Part shown: positions 51,018 to 59,078 of the stretch, in pieces | How the letters are laid out: each line of letters opens with the position of its first letter | Numbering within the stretch: position 1 is the stretch's first letter | From: Paractinoplanes lichenicola | GTDB lineage: Bacteria > Actinomycetota > Actinomycetes > Mycobacteriales > Micromonosporaceae | Assembly (NCBI RefSeq): GCF_016785085.1 | Contig: NZ_JAENHO010000002.1 | Span: forward strand, 496,001-560,000 | Reading direction: 5' to 3' | DNA length: 64,000 nucleotides | Made by a program: the position numbers and the translations under genes | Notes under the pieces: model-generated | Databases searched by the model: none | The model's input: the letters and a program-made list of their open reading frames with translations, nothing else | What the model was told of the DNA's origin: nothing

Positions 51018-52058
51018 CTAGTCGACCGTCGGAGGAAGGTTCCTGGCCGCCTTCAGCGCCGCGGCGGCGCCGGAGTACGGGTTGTAGCTGTAACTGCGGT
51101 CGAGCGAGCCGGGCACCTTGAAGTACGAGGCAACCAGCTTCGCCGGATCAGTTGCGATCTCACCTCGTGCCGGCACGTCGTTGCCGTCGTCCCAGCCCCA
51201 CGGCGCGTTGGCCGAGTTCGTGCCGCAGCTCCACGTGCCCTGGCCGCAGCCGCCCGACGTGTCACCCGCGAAGGTGCCGAGGTTGGCGAACAGGTTCGTG
51301 TTGTTGCGCTGGGCCCACAGGCCGCCGCTCGCGAAGATGTCGATCAGCTGATACTTGACGTCGCGGTCGTTCGAGCTGCTGGGCGCCTCGGAGGTGCTCG
51401 CCGTCGGGTAGTAGATGACGCCGTCGCCGTCGATGTCGTACTGCGGCCACGCCTTGAGCCCGTGCCCGCCGCGCTCCTGGGCGGTCACCGGGTGCTGGAA
51501 CGAGTCGTGCGGCGACGCCTTGAGCTGCAGCGTGCCGTCGATGGTCTCGCTGCCGTTGGTCCAGTCGCTGCCGCTCGGGATGTACGAGTAGAAGTCGCTG
51601 TGGGCCACCGTGACCGCGCCCTTGAGCGTGCCGTAGGTCGAGCCGTCCTTCTGCACGACCTCGAGCACGCCCTCGCCGTCGTTCTCGTGCTCGGTCTCGA
51701 AGAACGGGTGGTCGATCCAGTCGCGCGGGTGGAAGAAGAAGTACGTCAGGTAGTAGTGCGTGCTGGTCTCGAGCACCGAATAATAGACAGCCGCCGAAGT
51801 GTTCGAGCCGGCGTTGTCCCAGTTGTCCCGGCCGTTCAGATTGCCGTCGAAGTCGTACCGGGTAATGAAGTCGCTCTTGCCGCCCAGCGCGTGCGTGCCG
51901 GTCGAGTCCACGTCCTGATAGTGGATCGGCGCCCAGCGCAGCGCGAGCTCGGCCCGGCTGGGGGCGGCCTGCGCGGGTGTCGTGGCGACGACCGCCGCCG
52001 AGCCCGTGGCCACCAGCAGGCCGGCCAGCCCGGCCGCGATCCTGCGAACCATCCCCAT
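51018..52058 (-). CDS. Secreted protein, unknown (NPP1/Vps62-like features)
   Basis: A 346-residue exported protein. The ATG at 52058 has GAGGAGG four bases upstream and leads a signal peptide (RRIAAGLAGLLVATGSAAVV, cleavage near AQA-APS). The mature part starts with ALRWAPIHYQDVD and has STHYYLTYFFFHPRDW and FETEHENDGEGVLEVVQK. These recall the metal-binding His/Asp/Glu core of NPP1-like or Vps62-like proteins, although the GHRHDWE signature is absent. Two late Cys (GCGQGTWSCG) may form a disulfide. Function unknown. Confidence 0.65.
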   Translation of the reverse strand: MGMVRRIAAGLAGLLVATGSAAVVATTPAQAAPSRAELALRWAPIHYQDVDSTGTHALGGKSDFITRYDFDGNLNGRDNWDNAGSNTSAAVYYSVLETSTHYYLTYFFFHPRDWIDHPFFETEHENDGEGVLEVVQKDGSTYGTLKGAVTVAHSDFYSYIPSGSDWTNGSETIDGTLQLKASPHDSFQHPVTAQERGGHGLKAWPQYDIDGDGVIYYPTASTSEAPSSSNDRDVKYQLIDIFASGGLWAQRNNTNLFANLGTFAGDTSGGCGQGTWSCGTNSANAPWGWDDGNDVPARGEIATDPAKLVASYFKVPGSLDRSYSYNPYSGAAAALKAARNLPPTVD

Positions 52059-52158
52059 GTGCCCTCCTCGTCATGCATTGATGATCGTAAATCTATGCGG
52101 GGCGGGTGGACACGGGGAGTCCGGAAAATGGCGTGCCGGCAGCGGTTACGCTGTGGCC

Positions 52159-52710
52159 GTGTTCAAGGTCGATCTGGGCAAGGGCGCTGAGTTACGGCAG
52201 CTGGTTCCGTGGCAGGCCGAGCAGTTCCTGGCCCACATGGAACGGGCGCGGGCCACGGTCGACCCGTGGATCCCGTGGGCCAGCCGCAGCACCGACCTCG
52301 ACTCGGCCCGCCGGACCCTGCAGCGGTACGCCGACCTCGAATCGCGCGGCGAGGGCCGGATCCTCGGCATCTGGCTCGACGGTCTGCTCGTCGGCGGCGT
52401 GATGATGTTCGACCTCGACGACGCCTCCGGCGTGTGCGAGATCGGCTGCTGGCTCGAACCCGCCGGCACCGGCCGCGGCCTGATCACCAAGTCGGCCGCC
52501 CTGCTGATCGAATGGCTGATCCGCGACCGCGGCGTCTACCGGGTCGAATGGCACTGCCGCCCCGACAACGTCGCCAGCTCCAACGTGGCCCGCCGCCTGG
52601 GCCTCAAGCACGAGGCCACCCTGCGGGCGAACTTCGTGTGGAAGGGCGTCCGCTACGACACCGAGATCTGGGCCGTCCTGGCCCCGGAATGGCCCGGCGT
52701 AGAGGACTGA
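52159..52710 (+). CDS. GNAT acetyltransferase, RimJ/RimL type
   Basis: A 183-residue acetyltransferase. The N-terminus KGAELRQLVPWQAEQFLAHM leads to the acetyl-CoA-binding core (CEIGCWLEPAGTGRGLITKS, RVEWHCRPDNVASSNVARRL) and the C-terminal FVWKGVRYDTEIWAVL typical of RimJ/RimL enzymes acting on N-terminal or other amines. The GTG at 52159 has no Shine-Dalgarno, and TACGCT about 10 bases upstream suggests a leaderless transcript. Two bases separate it from the cbiZ start, so they form an operon. Confidence 0.88.
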   Translation: MFKVDLGKGAELRQLVPWQAEQFLAHMERARATVDPWIPWASRSTDLDSARRTLQRYADLESRGEGRILGIWLDGLLVGGVMMFDLDDASGVCEIGCWLEPAGTGRGLITKSAALLIEWLIRDRGVYRVEWHCRPDNVASSNVARRLGLKHEATLRANFVWKGVRYDTEIWAVLAPEWPGVED

Positions 52711-52712
52711 CC

Positions 52713-53861
52713 GTGCAGCCTTCGCTGACCACCCGCTTCGAGAACGGCCACGATGTGCCGCTTCTCGTGTGGCGACTACCCTTCCCCGTACGATCGATCT
52801 CGTCAGCAGTCCTGGGCGGCGGCATCGGCGAATGCACGTGGCTGATCAACGCCACGGTCCCGATGTCCTACGACCGCGACGACCCAGCCGACCACCTGAC
52901 CACCATCGCCGCCGACCTCAACCTGCACGGCCCCGGCGTAGGCCTGCTGACCGGAGTCGACGTAGCCGACGTGGTAGCCGTGTCCGACGGGGGAGTGCGC
53001 CTCTGGGCAACGGTCGGCCTCGGCGCCCCGATCCAGGCGGCCGCCGAACACCCCGCCTCCCAGCACGCCAGTCCCCAACGCCCGACACCGCAGCACTCCA
53101 CCTCCCGCCAGTCCGCCTCCTCGCACTCCGCGCCGGAGCAGCCGAGCTTCCGCCAGTCCGCCTCCGGGCATTCCGCGCCGGAGCAGCAGAGCTTCCGCCA
53201 GTCCGCCTCCCCGCACTCCACGTCAGAGCACCCCAGCTCCCAGCAACCCGCCTCCCTGCCACAGCACCCCAGCTCCCAGGGATCCACCTCCCCGCACTCC
53301 ACGCCGCAGGGTCCAACCCATGCGGACATTTCGTATTTGTCGGATGGGAGGACGGGTGGGGAGAGCGGCGAGCGTCTTGGAATGAGGGCGGGCGGGGTGA
53401 GCGGTGAGCGTCTTGGGATCGGGACGGGTGGGGTGAGCGGTGAGCGTCTTGGGGCCGGGGCGGGTGGGGACAGCGGTGAGCGTCCCGGTGTCGAGGCGGG
53501 TGGGGTGAGCGCTTATCAGCCCGGCATGGGAGCGGGCACGGCACGACCGGCAGTGGGGACTGTCAACATTGTGGCTTGGGTGCCTGTGCGGCTCAGTGAT
53601 GGTGCGCTCGTCAATGCCGTGGCGACCGTGACTGAGGCCAAGGCGCAGGCGATTCGGGCGCTGGGGCTGGAGGCGACCGGGACGGCCACCGATGCCGTCT
53701 GCGTGTTGTGTCCCGTTGACGGGCCGGTCGCCGCCTATGCCGGGCCGCGGTCGACGTGGGGTGCGCCGCTGGCCCGGGCCGTCTATGCCGCGGTGCTCGA
53801 CGGGGGAGCGGTCAACTTGGCCGGCACCCAGTCGTGGTCCGATCGCGTCAGTGGTACGTGA
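52713..53861 (+). CDS. cbiZ: CbiZ-type adenosylcobinamide amidohydrolase with a large repetitive insert
   Basis: A 382-residue protein. Residues 1-110 (SISSAVLGGGIGECTWLINA, GPGVGLLTGVDVADVVAVSD) and 282-382 (GTVNIVAWVPVRL, TEAKAQAIRALGLEATGTAT, DAVCVLCPV) are the two halves of the CbiZ domain. CbiZ removes the aminopropanol side chain of adenosylcobinamide so that cobalamin precursors can be salvaged. Between them lie about 170 low-complexity residues in two repeat families (Ser/Gln/His-rich, then Gly/Ser/Glu/Arg-rich). CbiZ proteins are normally about 200-240 residues. The insert falls in a surface loop by position, so the enzyme may still fold. The GTG at 52713 has GAGG 7 bases upstream. 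Confidence 0.85.
   Translation: MQPSLTTRFENGHDVPLLVWRLPFPVRSISSAVLGGGIGECTWLINATVPMSYDRDDPADHLTTIAADLNLHGPGVGLLTGVDVADVVAVSDGGVRLWATVGLGAPIQAAAEHPASQHASPQRPTPQHSTSRQSASSHSAPEQPSFRQSASGHSAPEQQSFRQSASPHSTSEHPSSQQPASLPQHPSSQGSTSPHSTPQGPTHADISYLSDGRTGGESGERLGMRAGGVSGERLGIGTGGVSGERLGAGAGGDSGERPGVEAGGVSAYQPGMGAGTARPAVGTVNIVAWVPVRLSDGALVNAVATVTEAKAQAIRALGLEATGTATDAVCVLCPVDGPVAAYAGPRSTWGAPLARAVYAAVLDGGAVNLAGTQSWSDRVSGT
53043..53550 (+). repeat. Two repeat families inside cbiZ
   Basis: The first part (about 53043-53310) is built of loosely conserved 15-codon units containing SFRQSAS and HSAPEQ. The second (about 53345-53510) holds four to five 12-codon units of the form GGVSGERLG plus three variable residues. 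Both periods are multiples of three. The composition is Ser/Gln/His then Gly-rich, unlike the enzyme halves on either side. Confidence 0.85.
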
Positions 53862-54426
53862 GTTCGCCGGCCTCGATGGCGGCGGTCACGGTGTTTTCCG
53901 GTGGGGCCAGCGGGCAGAGGTAGGCGTCGTTGTAGGCGCACGACGGGTTGTAGAGGTAGTTGAAGTCGAGCCGCACCCGGGAACCGCCCAGGGTTTGCAG
54001 GCCGCGGCCGTGGGTGCCTTTGACCGTGTCGGTGAGGTAGCGGCCGCCGCCGTACGCGCCCTTGCCGCAGGTGGCGTCGCGGACCGGCAGGAACAGGCCG
54101 CCGCCGTACGCCTTGATCCACCAGAGCGAGAGTTCCCCGTACGGCGTCTCGATGATGCCCACGCGGTTGTAGTGGACCACGCCGTCGGGGCCGCCCGTGT
54201 CGATGTCGATCTCGCCGTCGGCCGGGCGCACGTCGGCCTCGACGATCACGCTGTCGTTGGGCGGGAAGTAGCGCAGGCCGGTGAACGAGGACGGCTCGGC
54301 GATGGCCGACTGCGGATGGGTCGCGAACAGCTTGTCGCGCTCGGCCCGGAACTCGGTCAGGCTTGTGCCGGCCAGATACATCCGGGCCACGGCCGCGCGG
54401 TAGTCGGTCAGATCGAGAGCGTCCAT
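53848..54426 (-). CDS. DUF1684 family protein
   Basis: A 192-residue protein matching the DUF1684 pattern: ALDLTDYRAAVARMY at the start, RAERDKLFATHPQSA, FPPNDSVIVEADV, LSLWWIKAYGGGLFLPVRDA, GRYLTDTVKG and FNYLYNPSCAYNDAYLCPLA. The family is widespread in actinobacteria with no established activity; the conserved Tyr/Asn/Cys-rich C-terminus suggests ligand or metal binding. The ATG at 54426 is the only sensible start. It overlaps the 3' end of cbiZ by 14 bases (convergent). Confidence 0.85.
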   Translation of the reverse strand: MDALDLTDYRAAVARMYLAGTSLTEFRAERDKLFATHPQSAIAEPSSFTGLRYFPPNDSVIVEADVRPADGEIDIDTGGPDGVVHYNRVGIIETPYGELSLWWIKAYGGGLFLPVRDATCGKGAYGGGRYLTDTVKGTHGRGLQTLGGSRVRLDFNYLYNPSCAYNDAYLCPLAPPENTVTAAIEAGELTYH

Positions 54427-54448
54427 GCCCCCACTATGCCCCGGACGA

Positions 54449-55483
54449 TCAGGCTTCATAGGCGCGTACCTCGGTCGCCTTGACGCTGGCCCAGATCTCG
54501 CGGCCGGGCTCGAGGCCCAGGTGAACGGCTGCGGCGGGGGTGACGTCGGCCGCCGCGGGCAGGGGCCCGCCGAGGTCGATGCGAAGTGAGTCACCCTGCC
54601 GCGAGACGGTCGTCACGGTCGCGGGCCAGGTGTTGCGGGGGCTGCCGTCGGGGCGGGTGGGATAGAGCGCGACGGCCGAGGGCGGGAAGGCCACGAAGAC
54701 CTCGCCCTGCTGTTCGGCCCCGGTCACCAGCGTGAAGCCGTCGGGCAGGGTCACCGTGGTGCCGTCGGCGTGGCCGCGATAAAGGTTGAGGCCGACCAGT
54801 CGGGCCACGTAGTCGGTGCGGGGCTGAGCGGTGATCGTGGCGGCGTCGCCGGTCTGCACGACCCGGCCGTCCTCGATGATCACCAGCCGGTCGGCCAGCA
54901 TCAGCGCGTCCAGCGGGTCGTGGGTGACCAGCACCGTCGCGCCGGGGAAGGCGGCCAGATGCCCCCGCAGCTGGGCCCGGGTCTCCAACCTCGTACGGGC
55001 GTCGAGCGCGGCCAGCGGCTCGTCGAGCAGCAGCATCCGCGGCTCGGAGGCCAGCGCCCGGGCCAGCGCCACCCGCTGGGCCTGCCCGCCGGAGAGCTGG
55101 CGCGGCTTCTTGCGTACGTGCTCGGTCAGGCCGACCCGGGTCAGCCACTCCTGGGCCCGCCGGCGCGCCTCGGCCCGCGGCACCCGGCGGCACCGGGGAC
55201 CGAAGGCGACGTTGTCGAGCGCGCTCAGATGCGGGAAGAGCAGGTAGTCCTGGAACACGACGCCGATGCGCCGCTGTTCGGGGGCGAGCCCGTCCAGCCG
55301 TACGCCGTCAAGGGTGATCCGGCCGCCGTCGAGCGGCAGCAGGCCGGCCAGCGCGCGCAGGGTCGTGGTCTTGCCGGCGCCGTTGGGGCCCAGCAACGCG
55401 ACGACCTCGCCCGGCTCGGCGGTCAGGTCGACGTCGAGCGTGAACCCGTCCCGCTTGATCACGAGCTGCGCTGCCAAGCTCAT
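54449..55483 (-). CDS. modC: Molybdate ABC transporter ATP-binding protein
   Basis: A 344-residue ATPase with Walker A GPNGAGKTTTLRALAG, Q-loop FQDYLLFPHL, signature LSGGQAQRVALARAL, Walker B MLLLDEPLAALD and switch His in VTHDPLDAL. The C-terminal third contains a TOBE/Mop-like domain (RQGDSLRIDLGG, LGLEPGREIWASVKATEVRA), as in ModC, where bound molybdate inhibits transport. Its start overlaps the modB stop (ATGA). Confidence 0.93.
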   Translation of the reverse strand: MSLAAQLVIKRDGFTLDVDLTAEPGEVVALLGPNGAGKTTTLRALAGLLPLDGGRITLDGVRLDGLAPEQRRIGVVFQDYLLFPHLSALDNVAFGPRCRRVPRAEARRRAQEWLTRVGLTEHVRKKPRQLSGGQAQRVALARALASEPRMLLLDEPLAALDARTRLETRAQLRGHLAAFPGATVLVTHDPLDALMLADRLVIIEDGRVVQTGDAATITAQPRTDYVARLVGLNLYRGHADGTTVTLPDGFTLVTGAEQQGEVFVAFPPSAVALYPTRPDGSPRNTWPATVTTVSRQGDSLRIDLGGPLPAAADVTPAAAVHLGLEPGREIWASVKATEVRAYEA

Positions 55484-56262
55484 GCGGCGACCCACTTGTC
55501 GCGGAGCGCGGCCAGGATGCCGACCGAGACGACGAGGAGGATCAGGCTCAGGACGATCGCCGCGTCCACGTCCTGCTCCAGCGCCAGATAGACGGCGAGC
55601 GGCATGGTCTGCGTACGGCCGGGGAAGTTGCCCGCGAAAGTGATGGTCGCGCCGAACTCGCCCAGCGCCCGGGCCCAGCAGAGCACGGCGCCCGCGGCCA
55701 CCCCGGGCGCGATCAACGGCAGCGTGACCCGGCGAAAAGTGGTCCAGCGGGAGGCGCCGAGCGTGGCCGCCGCCTCCTCGAACCGCACGTCGGCGCCGCG
55801 CAACGCCCCCTCCACGGCGATCACCAGGAACGGCATCGCCACGAACGCCTCGGCCACGACCACGCCCGTGGTGGTGAACGGCAGGCTCAGCCCGAACGTC
55901 TGGTCGAGCCACTCGCCGACCAGCCCCCGCCGCCCGAACACCAGCAGCAGCGCCACCCCGCCGACCACCGGGGGCAGCACCAGCGGCACGGTCACCAGCG
56001 CGCGCACGAACCGCCGGCCCGGGAACTCCAGGCGGGCCAGCACCCAGGCCAGTGGTACGCCCAGGATCAGGCACACCAGCGTGGCCAGGCTCGCGGTGAG
56101 CAGCGACAGACGCAGCGCGGCGAGGATGCCCGGCTCGGTCAGGCGTTCCGGCAGCGTCGTCCACGGGGCCCGGATCAGCAGCCCGGCCAGGGGCAGGATC
56201 AGGAACGCGAGGCCGAACGCGGCCGGAATCGCCAGGGCCAGCGGGGCTCTCCGGCGGTTCAG
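55480..56262 (-). CDS. modB: Molybdate ABC transporter permease
   Basis: A 260-residue permease with five to six helices. The core motif for ATPase contact is RFEEAAATLGASRWTTFRRV with the conserved Gly, and GEFGATITFAGNFPGRTQTM is the ModB signature. No ATG, GTG or TTG occurs in frame at the expected N-terminus; the only start position consistent with the family and with the coupling pattern of this operon is CTG at 56262, which overlaps the modA stop as CTGA. The protein would begin LNRRRAPLALAIPAAFG. Confidence 0.9.
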   Translation of the reverse strand: MNRRRAPLALAIPAAFGLAFLILPLAGLLIRAPWTTLPERLTEPGILAALRLSLLTASLATLVCLILGVPLAWVLARLEFPGRRFVRALVTVPLVLPPVVGGVALLLVFGRRGLVGEWLDQTFGLSLPFTTTGVVVAEAFVAMPFLVIAVEGALRGADVRFEEAAATLGASRWTTFRRVTLPLIAPGVAAGAVLCWARALGEFGATITFAGNFPGRTQTMPLAVYLALEQDVDAAIVLSLILLVVSVGILAALRDKWVAA

Positions 56263-57041
56263 GGCTTCTGGAACCCTGCGTCGGTGAGGATCTTGAGCGA
56301 CGGCTCCGACTGGACGAAGGTCACGAACGACTCCGCGGCCGACGGGTTCGGCGCGTCGTTGAGCGCGACGATCGGGTAGTCGTTGATCGCGCCGGCCGAC
56401 TCCGGGAACTCGACGCCGTCGACGTCGGCGCTCGCCGCCTTGGCGTCCGTGCGGTAGACCAATGCCGCGTCGACCTCGCCCAGCTTCACCTTGGACAGTG
56501 CGGCCTTCACGTCCTGCTCCAGCGTCACCGGCTTGACGTCCACGCCGGCCGCCTCGATCGCCTTCTTCGCGGCCGAGCCGCACGGCACCTGCTCGGCGCA
56601 GAGCGCGACCTTCAGATCCGGGTTCTTGAGGTCGGCCAGCGTCTTGATGCCCTTGGGGTTGCCCTTGGCGGTGGCGATGACGAGCTGGTTCTTGACGAAG
56701 ACGACCGGGTCGCCCTTGGCGTCACCCGCGTCGACGACCGTCTTCATGGTGGCCGGGCTGGCCGCCGCGAACACGTCGGCGGGCGCGCCCGAGGTGATCT
56801 GCTGGGCCAGGCCGGAGCTGCCCCCGTACGAGATCGTGACCTTGATGTTGGGGTTCTGCGTCTCGAAGTCCGTCTTGATCTTGTCGAACGACTCGGTCAG
56901 GGAGGCCGCGGCCATGACGATCAGCTCACCGGTGCCCGCGCTGGCGCTCGAACCGGCCGCGGGCGAGTTGTCGTCGGAGTTGCCGCATGCCGCGGACGTG
57001 AGCACCGCGAGCAGCGCCACACCGGTCAGGATTCGTCTCAT
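56259..57041 (-). CDS. modA: Molybdate-binding lipoprotein
   Basis: A 260-residue lipoprotein. GAGGAG lies 7 bases before the ATG at 57041. Signal with lipobox LTSAACG, a Ser/Gly linker, then a ModA core: ELIVMAAASLTESFDKI, YGGSSGLAQQITSGAPADVF, VKNQLVIATAKGNPKGIKT, CGSAAKKAIEAAG and AALVYRTDAKAA. Binds molybdate or tungstate outside the membrane for ModBC. Confidence 0.94.
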   Translation of the reverse strand: MRRILTGVALLAVLTSAACGNSDDNSPAAGSSASAGTGELIVMAAASLTESFDKIKTDFETQNPNIKVTISYGGSSGLAQQITSGAPADVFAAASPATMKTVVDAGDAKGDPVVFVKNQLVIATAKGNPKGIKTLADLKNPDLKVALCAEQVPCGSAAKKAIEAAGVDVKPVTLEQDVKAALSKVKLGEVDAALVYRTDAKAASADVDGVEFPESAGAINDYPIVALNDAPNPSAAESFVTFVQSEPSLKILTDAGFQKP

Positions 57042-57445
57042 CTGTCGTCTCCTCGTTCCACGACCACCGTGGTCGACTTGATGACGGCGACCGCCGTCGA
57101 ACCCACCTCGAGACCCAGGTCGTCGACGGCCTCGCGGCTCATCAGCGACACCACCCGGAACGGGCCGGCCTGAATGTCCACCTGCGCCATCACCTCGTCG
57201 CGCACGACCGCCGTCACGATGCCGCGGAGCCGGTTGCGCGCCGAGGAACGGCTGGCGCCCGGGTCGGGCTCGTCGGCCAGCGACCGGGCGAACGCGGCCA
57301 GATCGGCCCCCGCGATGTGCCGGTGCCCGTGGTCGTCGCGCCCGGCGTTCAACCGGCCCGAGTCGACCCAGCGCCGGACCGTGTCCACGCTCACGCCGAG
57401 CAGGTCGGCCGCCTCGCCGATGCGATAGGTCGTCACAGCCGTCAC
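57038..57445 (-). CDS. Molybdate-responsive regulator (MerR/excisionase-type HTH + TOBE)
   Basis: A 135-residue protein. An N-terminal HTH of the excisionase or MerR type (TYRIGEAADLLGVSVDTVRRWVDSGRL) is followed by a Mop/TOBE domain (RNRLRGIVTAVVRDEVMAQV, SREAVDDLGLEVGSTAVAVI, KSTTVVVE) that binds molybdate. It is the first gene of the mod operon and overlaps modA (ATGA), which indicates molybdate-sensitive control of uptake. The start is either GTG 57445 or GTG 57436, neither with a clear Shine-Dalgarno. Confidence 0.88.
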   Translation of the reverse strand: MTAVTTYRIGEAADLLGVSVDTVRRWVDSGRLNAGRDDHGHRHIAGADLAAFARSLADEPDPGASRSSARNRLRGIVTAVVRDEVMAQVDIQAGPFRVVSLMSREAVDDLGLEVGSTAVAVIKSTTVVVERGDDR

Positions 57446-57537
57446 TCTAGGGCCGCAGTTGCGAGGCGTCCTACCTCGTACGGCTCGCAGATGCGGAACC
57501 GTTGCACAGCTCACACACCCGGCGGCATGCTGATGGC

Positions 57538-58515
57538 GTGCCCGAACGCATTGCCGAGGTCACCGCCTTCCTGGCCGAGGTGCTCGCGCCCCGCGCGCCG
57601 CTCACCGTCATCGTCGACGGCGGTGATCACGGCGCCGCCGCGCAGTTCGCCTCCCGGCTGGCCGCCGCGTTCCCGCCCTCGGCCCGGGCGTGGAACGTCG
57701 ACGCCGTGATGGGCCTGAGCGGCCCGTCCGGGGGAGTGCTGGACTCGGCCCTCAACGTGCTCGAACCGGCAGCCGACCGCGTCATCGTCTATCTGCGCGC
57801 CAGCCGCCGGGCCCACGCCGGCGAGGGCGAGCGCCGGGCCCAGGTGGTGATCGATCACCACGATCCCCAGTGGCCGGTCATCAGGCACGTCCACCCGCGA
57901 CTGGCCGACCCCGACCGCTGGCACCTGTCGGAGAGCCGGGCCTTCTTCGCCACCCGGGCCGCGAGCTGGGACGACAAATTCGGCGACGACCTGCCCGCGT
58001 ACGCGAGAGCGGTGGAATCGGCCTCGCCCGCGCCCGGCGACCTGGCCCTCGACGTCGGCTGCGGCACCGGCCGGGCCCTGCCCGCGCTGGCCGCCGCCGT
58101 CGGCCCGACCGGCCGGGTGATCGGCCTCGACTGCACCTCCGCGATGCTGGCCGAGGCCCACGCCAAGGGCCGGGACGAGGCCGCCACCCTGCTCCAGGCC
58201 GACGCCCGCTGTCTGCCGCTCGCCGACGCGGTGGCCGACGTGGTCTTCGCCGCCGGCCTCGTGCACCACCTGCCCGACCCCGAGGCGGGCCTGGCCGGGC
58301 TGGCCCGGGTCGCTCGGCCCGGTGGTCGCCTGGTCCTCTTCCACCCCACGGGGCGAGCCACGCTGGCCGCCCGGCACGGCCGCAAGCTGACCCCGTCCGA
58401 CATCCTCAACGAGGACAACCTGACCCCGGCCCTGGTCGCCACGGGCTGGTCGCTCACCCGCTACGAGGACGAGGACGACCACTTCCTGGCCGTGGCGGTT
58501 CGCGCCACTGGGTGA
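57538..58515 (+). CDS. Class I methyltransferase fused to a degenerate kinase-like N-terminal domain
   Basis: A 325-residue protein. The C-terminal part (about 140-325) is a SAM-dependent methyltransferase: LALDVGCGTGRALPALA, VIGLDCTSAMLAEAHAKG, ADARCLPLADAVADVVFAAG and VARPGGRLVLFHPTG. The N-terminal 130 residues resemble uridine-kinase-like P-loop proteins (LTVIVDGGDHGAAAQFASRL, then WNVDAVMG and DRVIVYLRASRRAHAG), but the GKS/T of a working P-loop is missing. The GTG at 57538 is preferred over an upstream ATG. It is immediately convergent with the MarR gene (no gap). Confidence 0.78.
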   Translation: MPERIAEVTAFLAEVLAPRAPLTVIVDGGDHGAAAQFASRLAAAFPPSARAWNVDAVMGLSGPSGGVLDSALNVLEPAADRVIVYLRASRRAHAGEGERRAQVVIDHHDPQWPVIRHVHPRLADPDRWHLSESRAFFATRAASWDDKFGDDLPAYARAVESASPAPGDLALDVGCGTGRALPALAAAVGPTGRVIGLDCTSAMLAEAHAKGRDEAATLLQADARCLPLADAVADVVFAAGLVHHLPDPEAGLAGLARVARPGGRLVLFHPTGRATLAARHGRKLTPSDILNEDNLTPALVATGWSLTRYEDEDDHFLAVAVRATG

Positions 58516-58956
58516 TCAGCAGGCGCCGGGCTTGGGGTGGAGCATCGGGCTCTTCATGGCCTCGGCCAGCGCCTGCAGCACGTGCTCGAAGCTGGCGCGG
58601 CCGGCGGCTGGCAGGTCGTTGAGGAGGTCGGGCACGGAGGCGTCGATGTCGGCGTAGAGGGCCTCGACCGTCTTCTGCCCGAAGGGCGTCGTGCTGACGA
58701 CGACGGCCCGGCGATCGCGGCCCGGAGAGTCTCGCTGGACCAGGCCCAGCTTCTCGGCCCGGATGACGAGACCGGTGAGGCCGGGGCGCTCCATGCCCAT
58801 CAGCGGGGCCAGCTCCCTCATGCCGCAGGGCTGGTCCTTGATCATGCACAACAGCTGCGCCTGCGCGGGCGTGAGGTCGTGCTCGGCGCAGATCTGCGCA
58901 TAGCGTCGCTGGATCAGGACCGACAGGCCGACCATCGTGATGCCGAAGCCGGTCAT
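58516..58956 (-). CDS. MarR family regulator
   Basis: A 146-residue winged-helix protein: LIQRRYAQICAEHDLTPAQA, MRELAPLMGMERPGLTGLVI (recognition helix), RDSPGRDRRAVVVST (wing). The ATG at 58956 has AGGAG seven bases upstream. Divergent from the ene-reductase gene, with three 13-bp palindromes between them; a Cys-containing motif (CMIKDQPCGM) near the HTH could make it redox- or electrophile-responsive, as in regulators of such reductases. Confidence 0.9.
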   Translation of the reverse strand: MTGFGITMVGLSVLIQRRYAQICAEHDLTPAQAQLLCMIKDQPCGMRELAPLMGMERPGLTGLVIRAEKLGLVQRDSPGRDRRAVVVSTTPFGQKTVEALYADIDASVPDLLNDLPAAGRASFEHVLQALAEAMKSPMLHPKPGAC

Positions 58957-59009
58957 CGTTGCGCTCCTCACACTCTCCGTGCTGCCGACCATCTTAATCC
59001 TTGCAAACC

Positions 59010-59059
59010 TTCGCGCCGCGAAGTAGTTTCCTTCGCGACGCGAAGTTTCGCGCCGCGAA
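59010..59059. promoter_or_regulatory. Three MarR-type operators (TTCGCGnCGCGAA)
   Basis: Copies at 59010-59022, 59032-59044 and 59047-59059 share the palindrome TTCGCGnCGCGAA with centre spacings of 22 and 15 bp. They lie 54 bases before the MarR start and 20 before the ene-reductase start, placed to repress both genes. Confidence 0.75.
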
Positions 59060-59078
59060 GAACATCTGGGGAGCAGTC

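Noticed and set aside
53043..53550. CRISPR array in the repeat region
   Set aside because: The repeats are in frame, lack unique spacers, and form part of the CbiZ protein.
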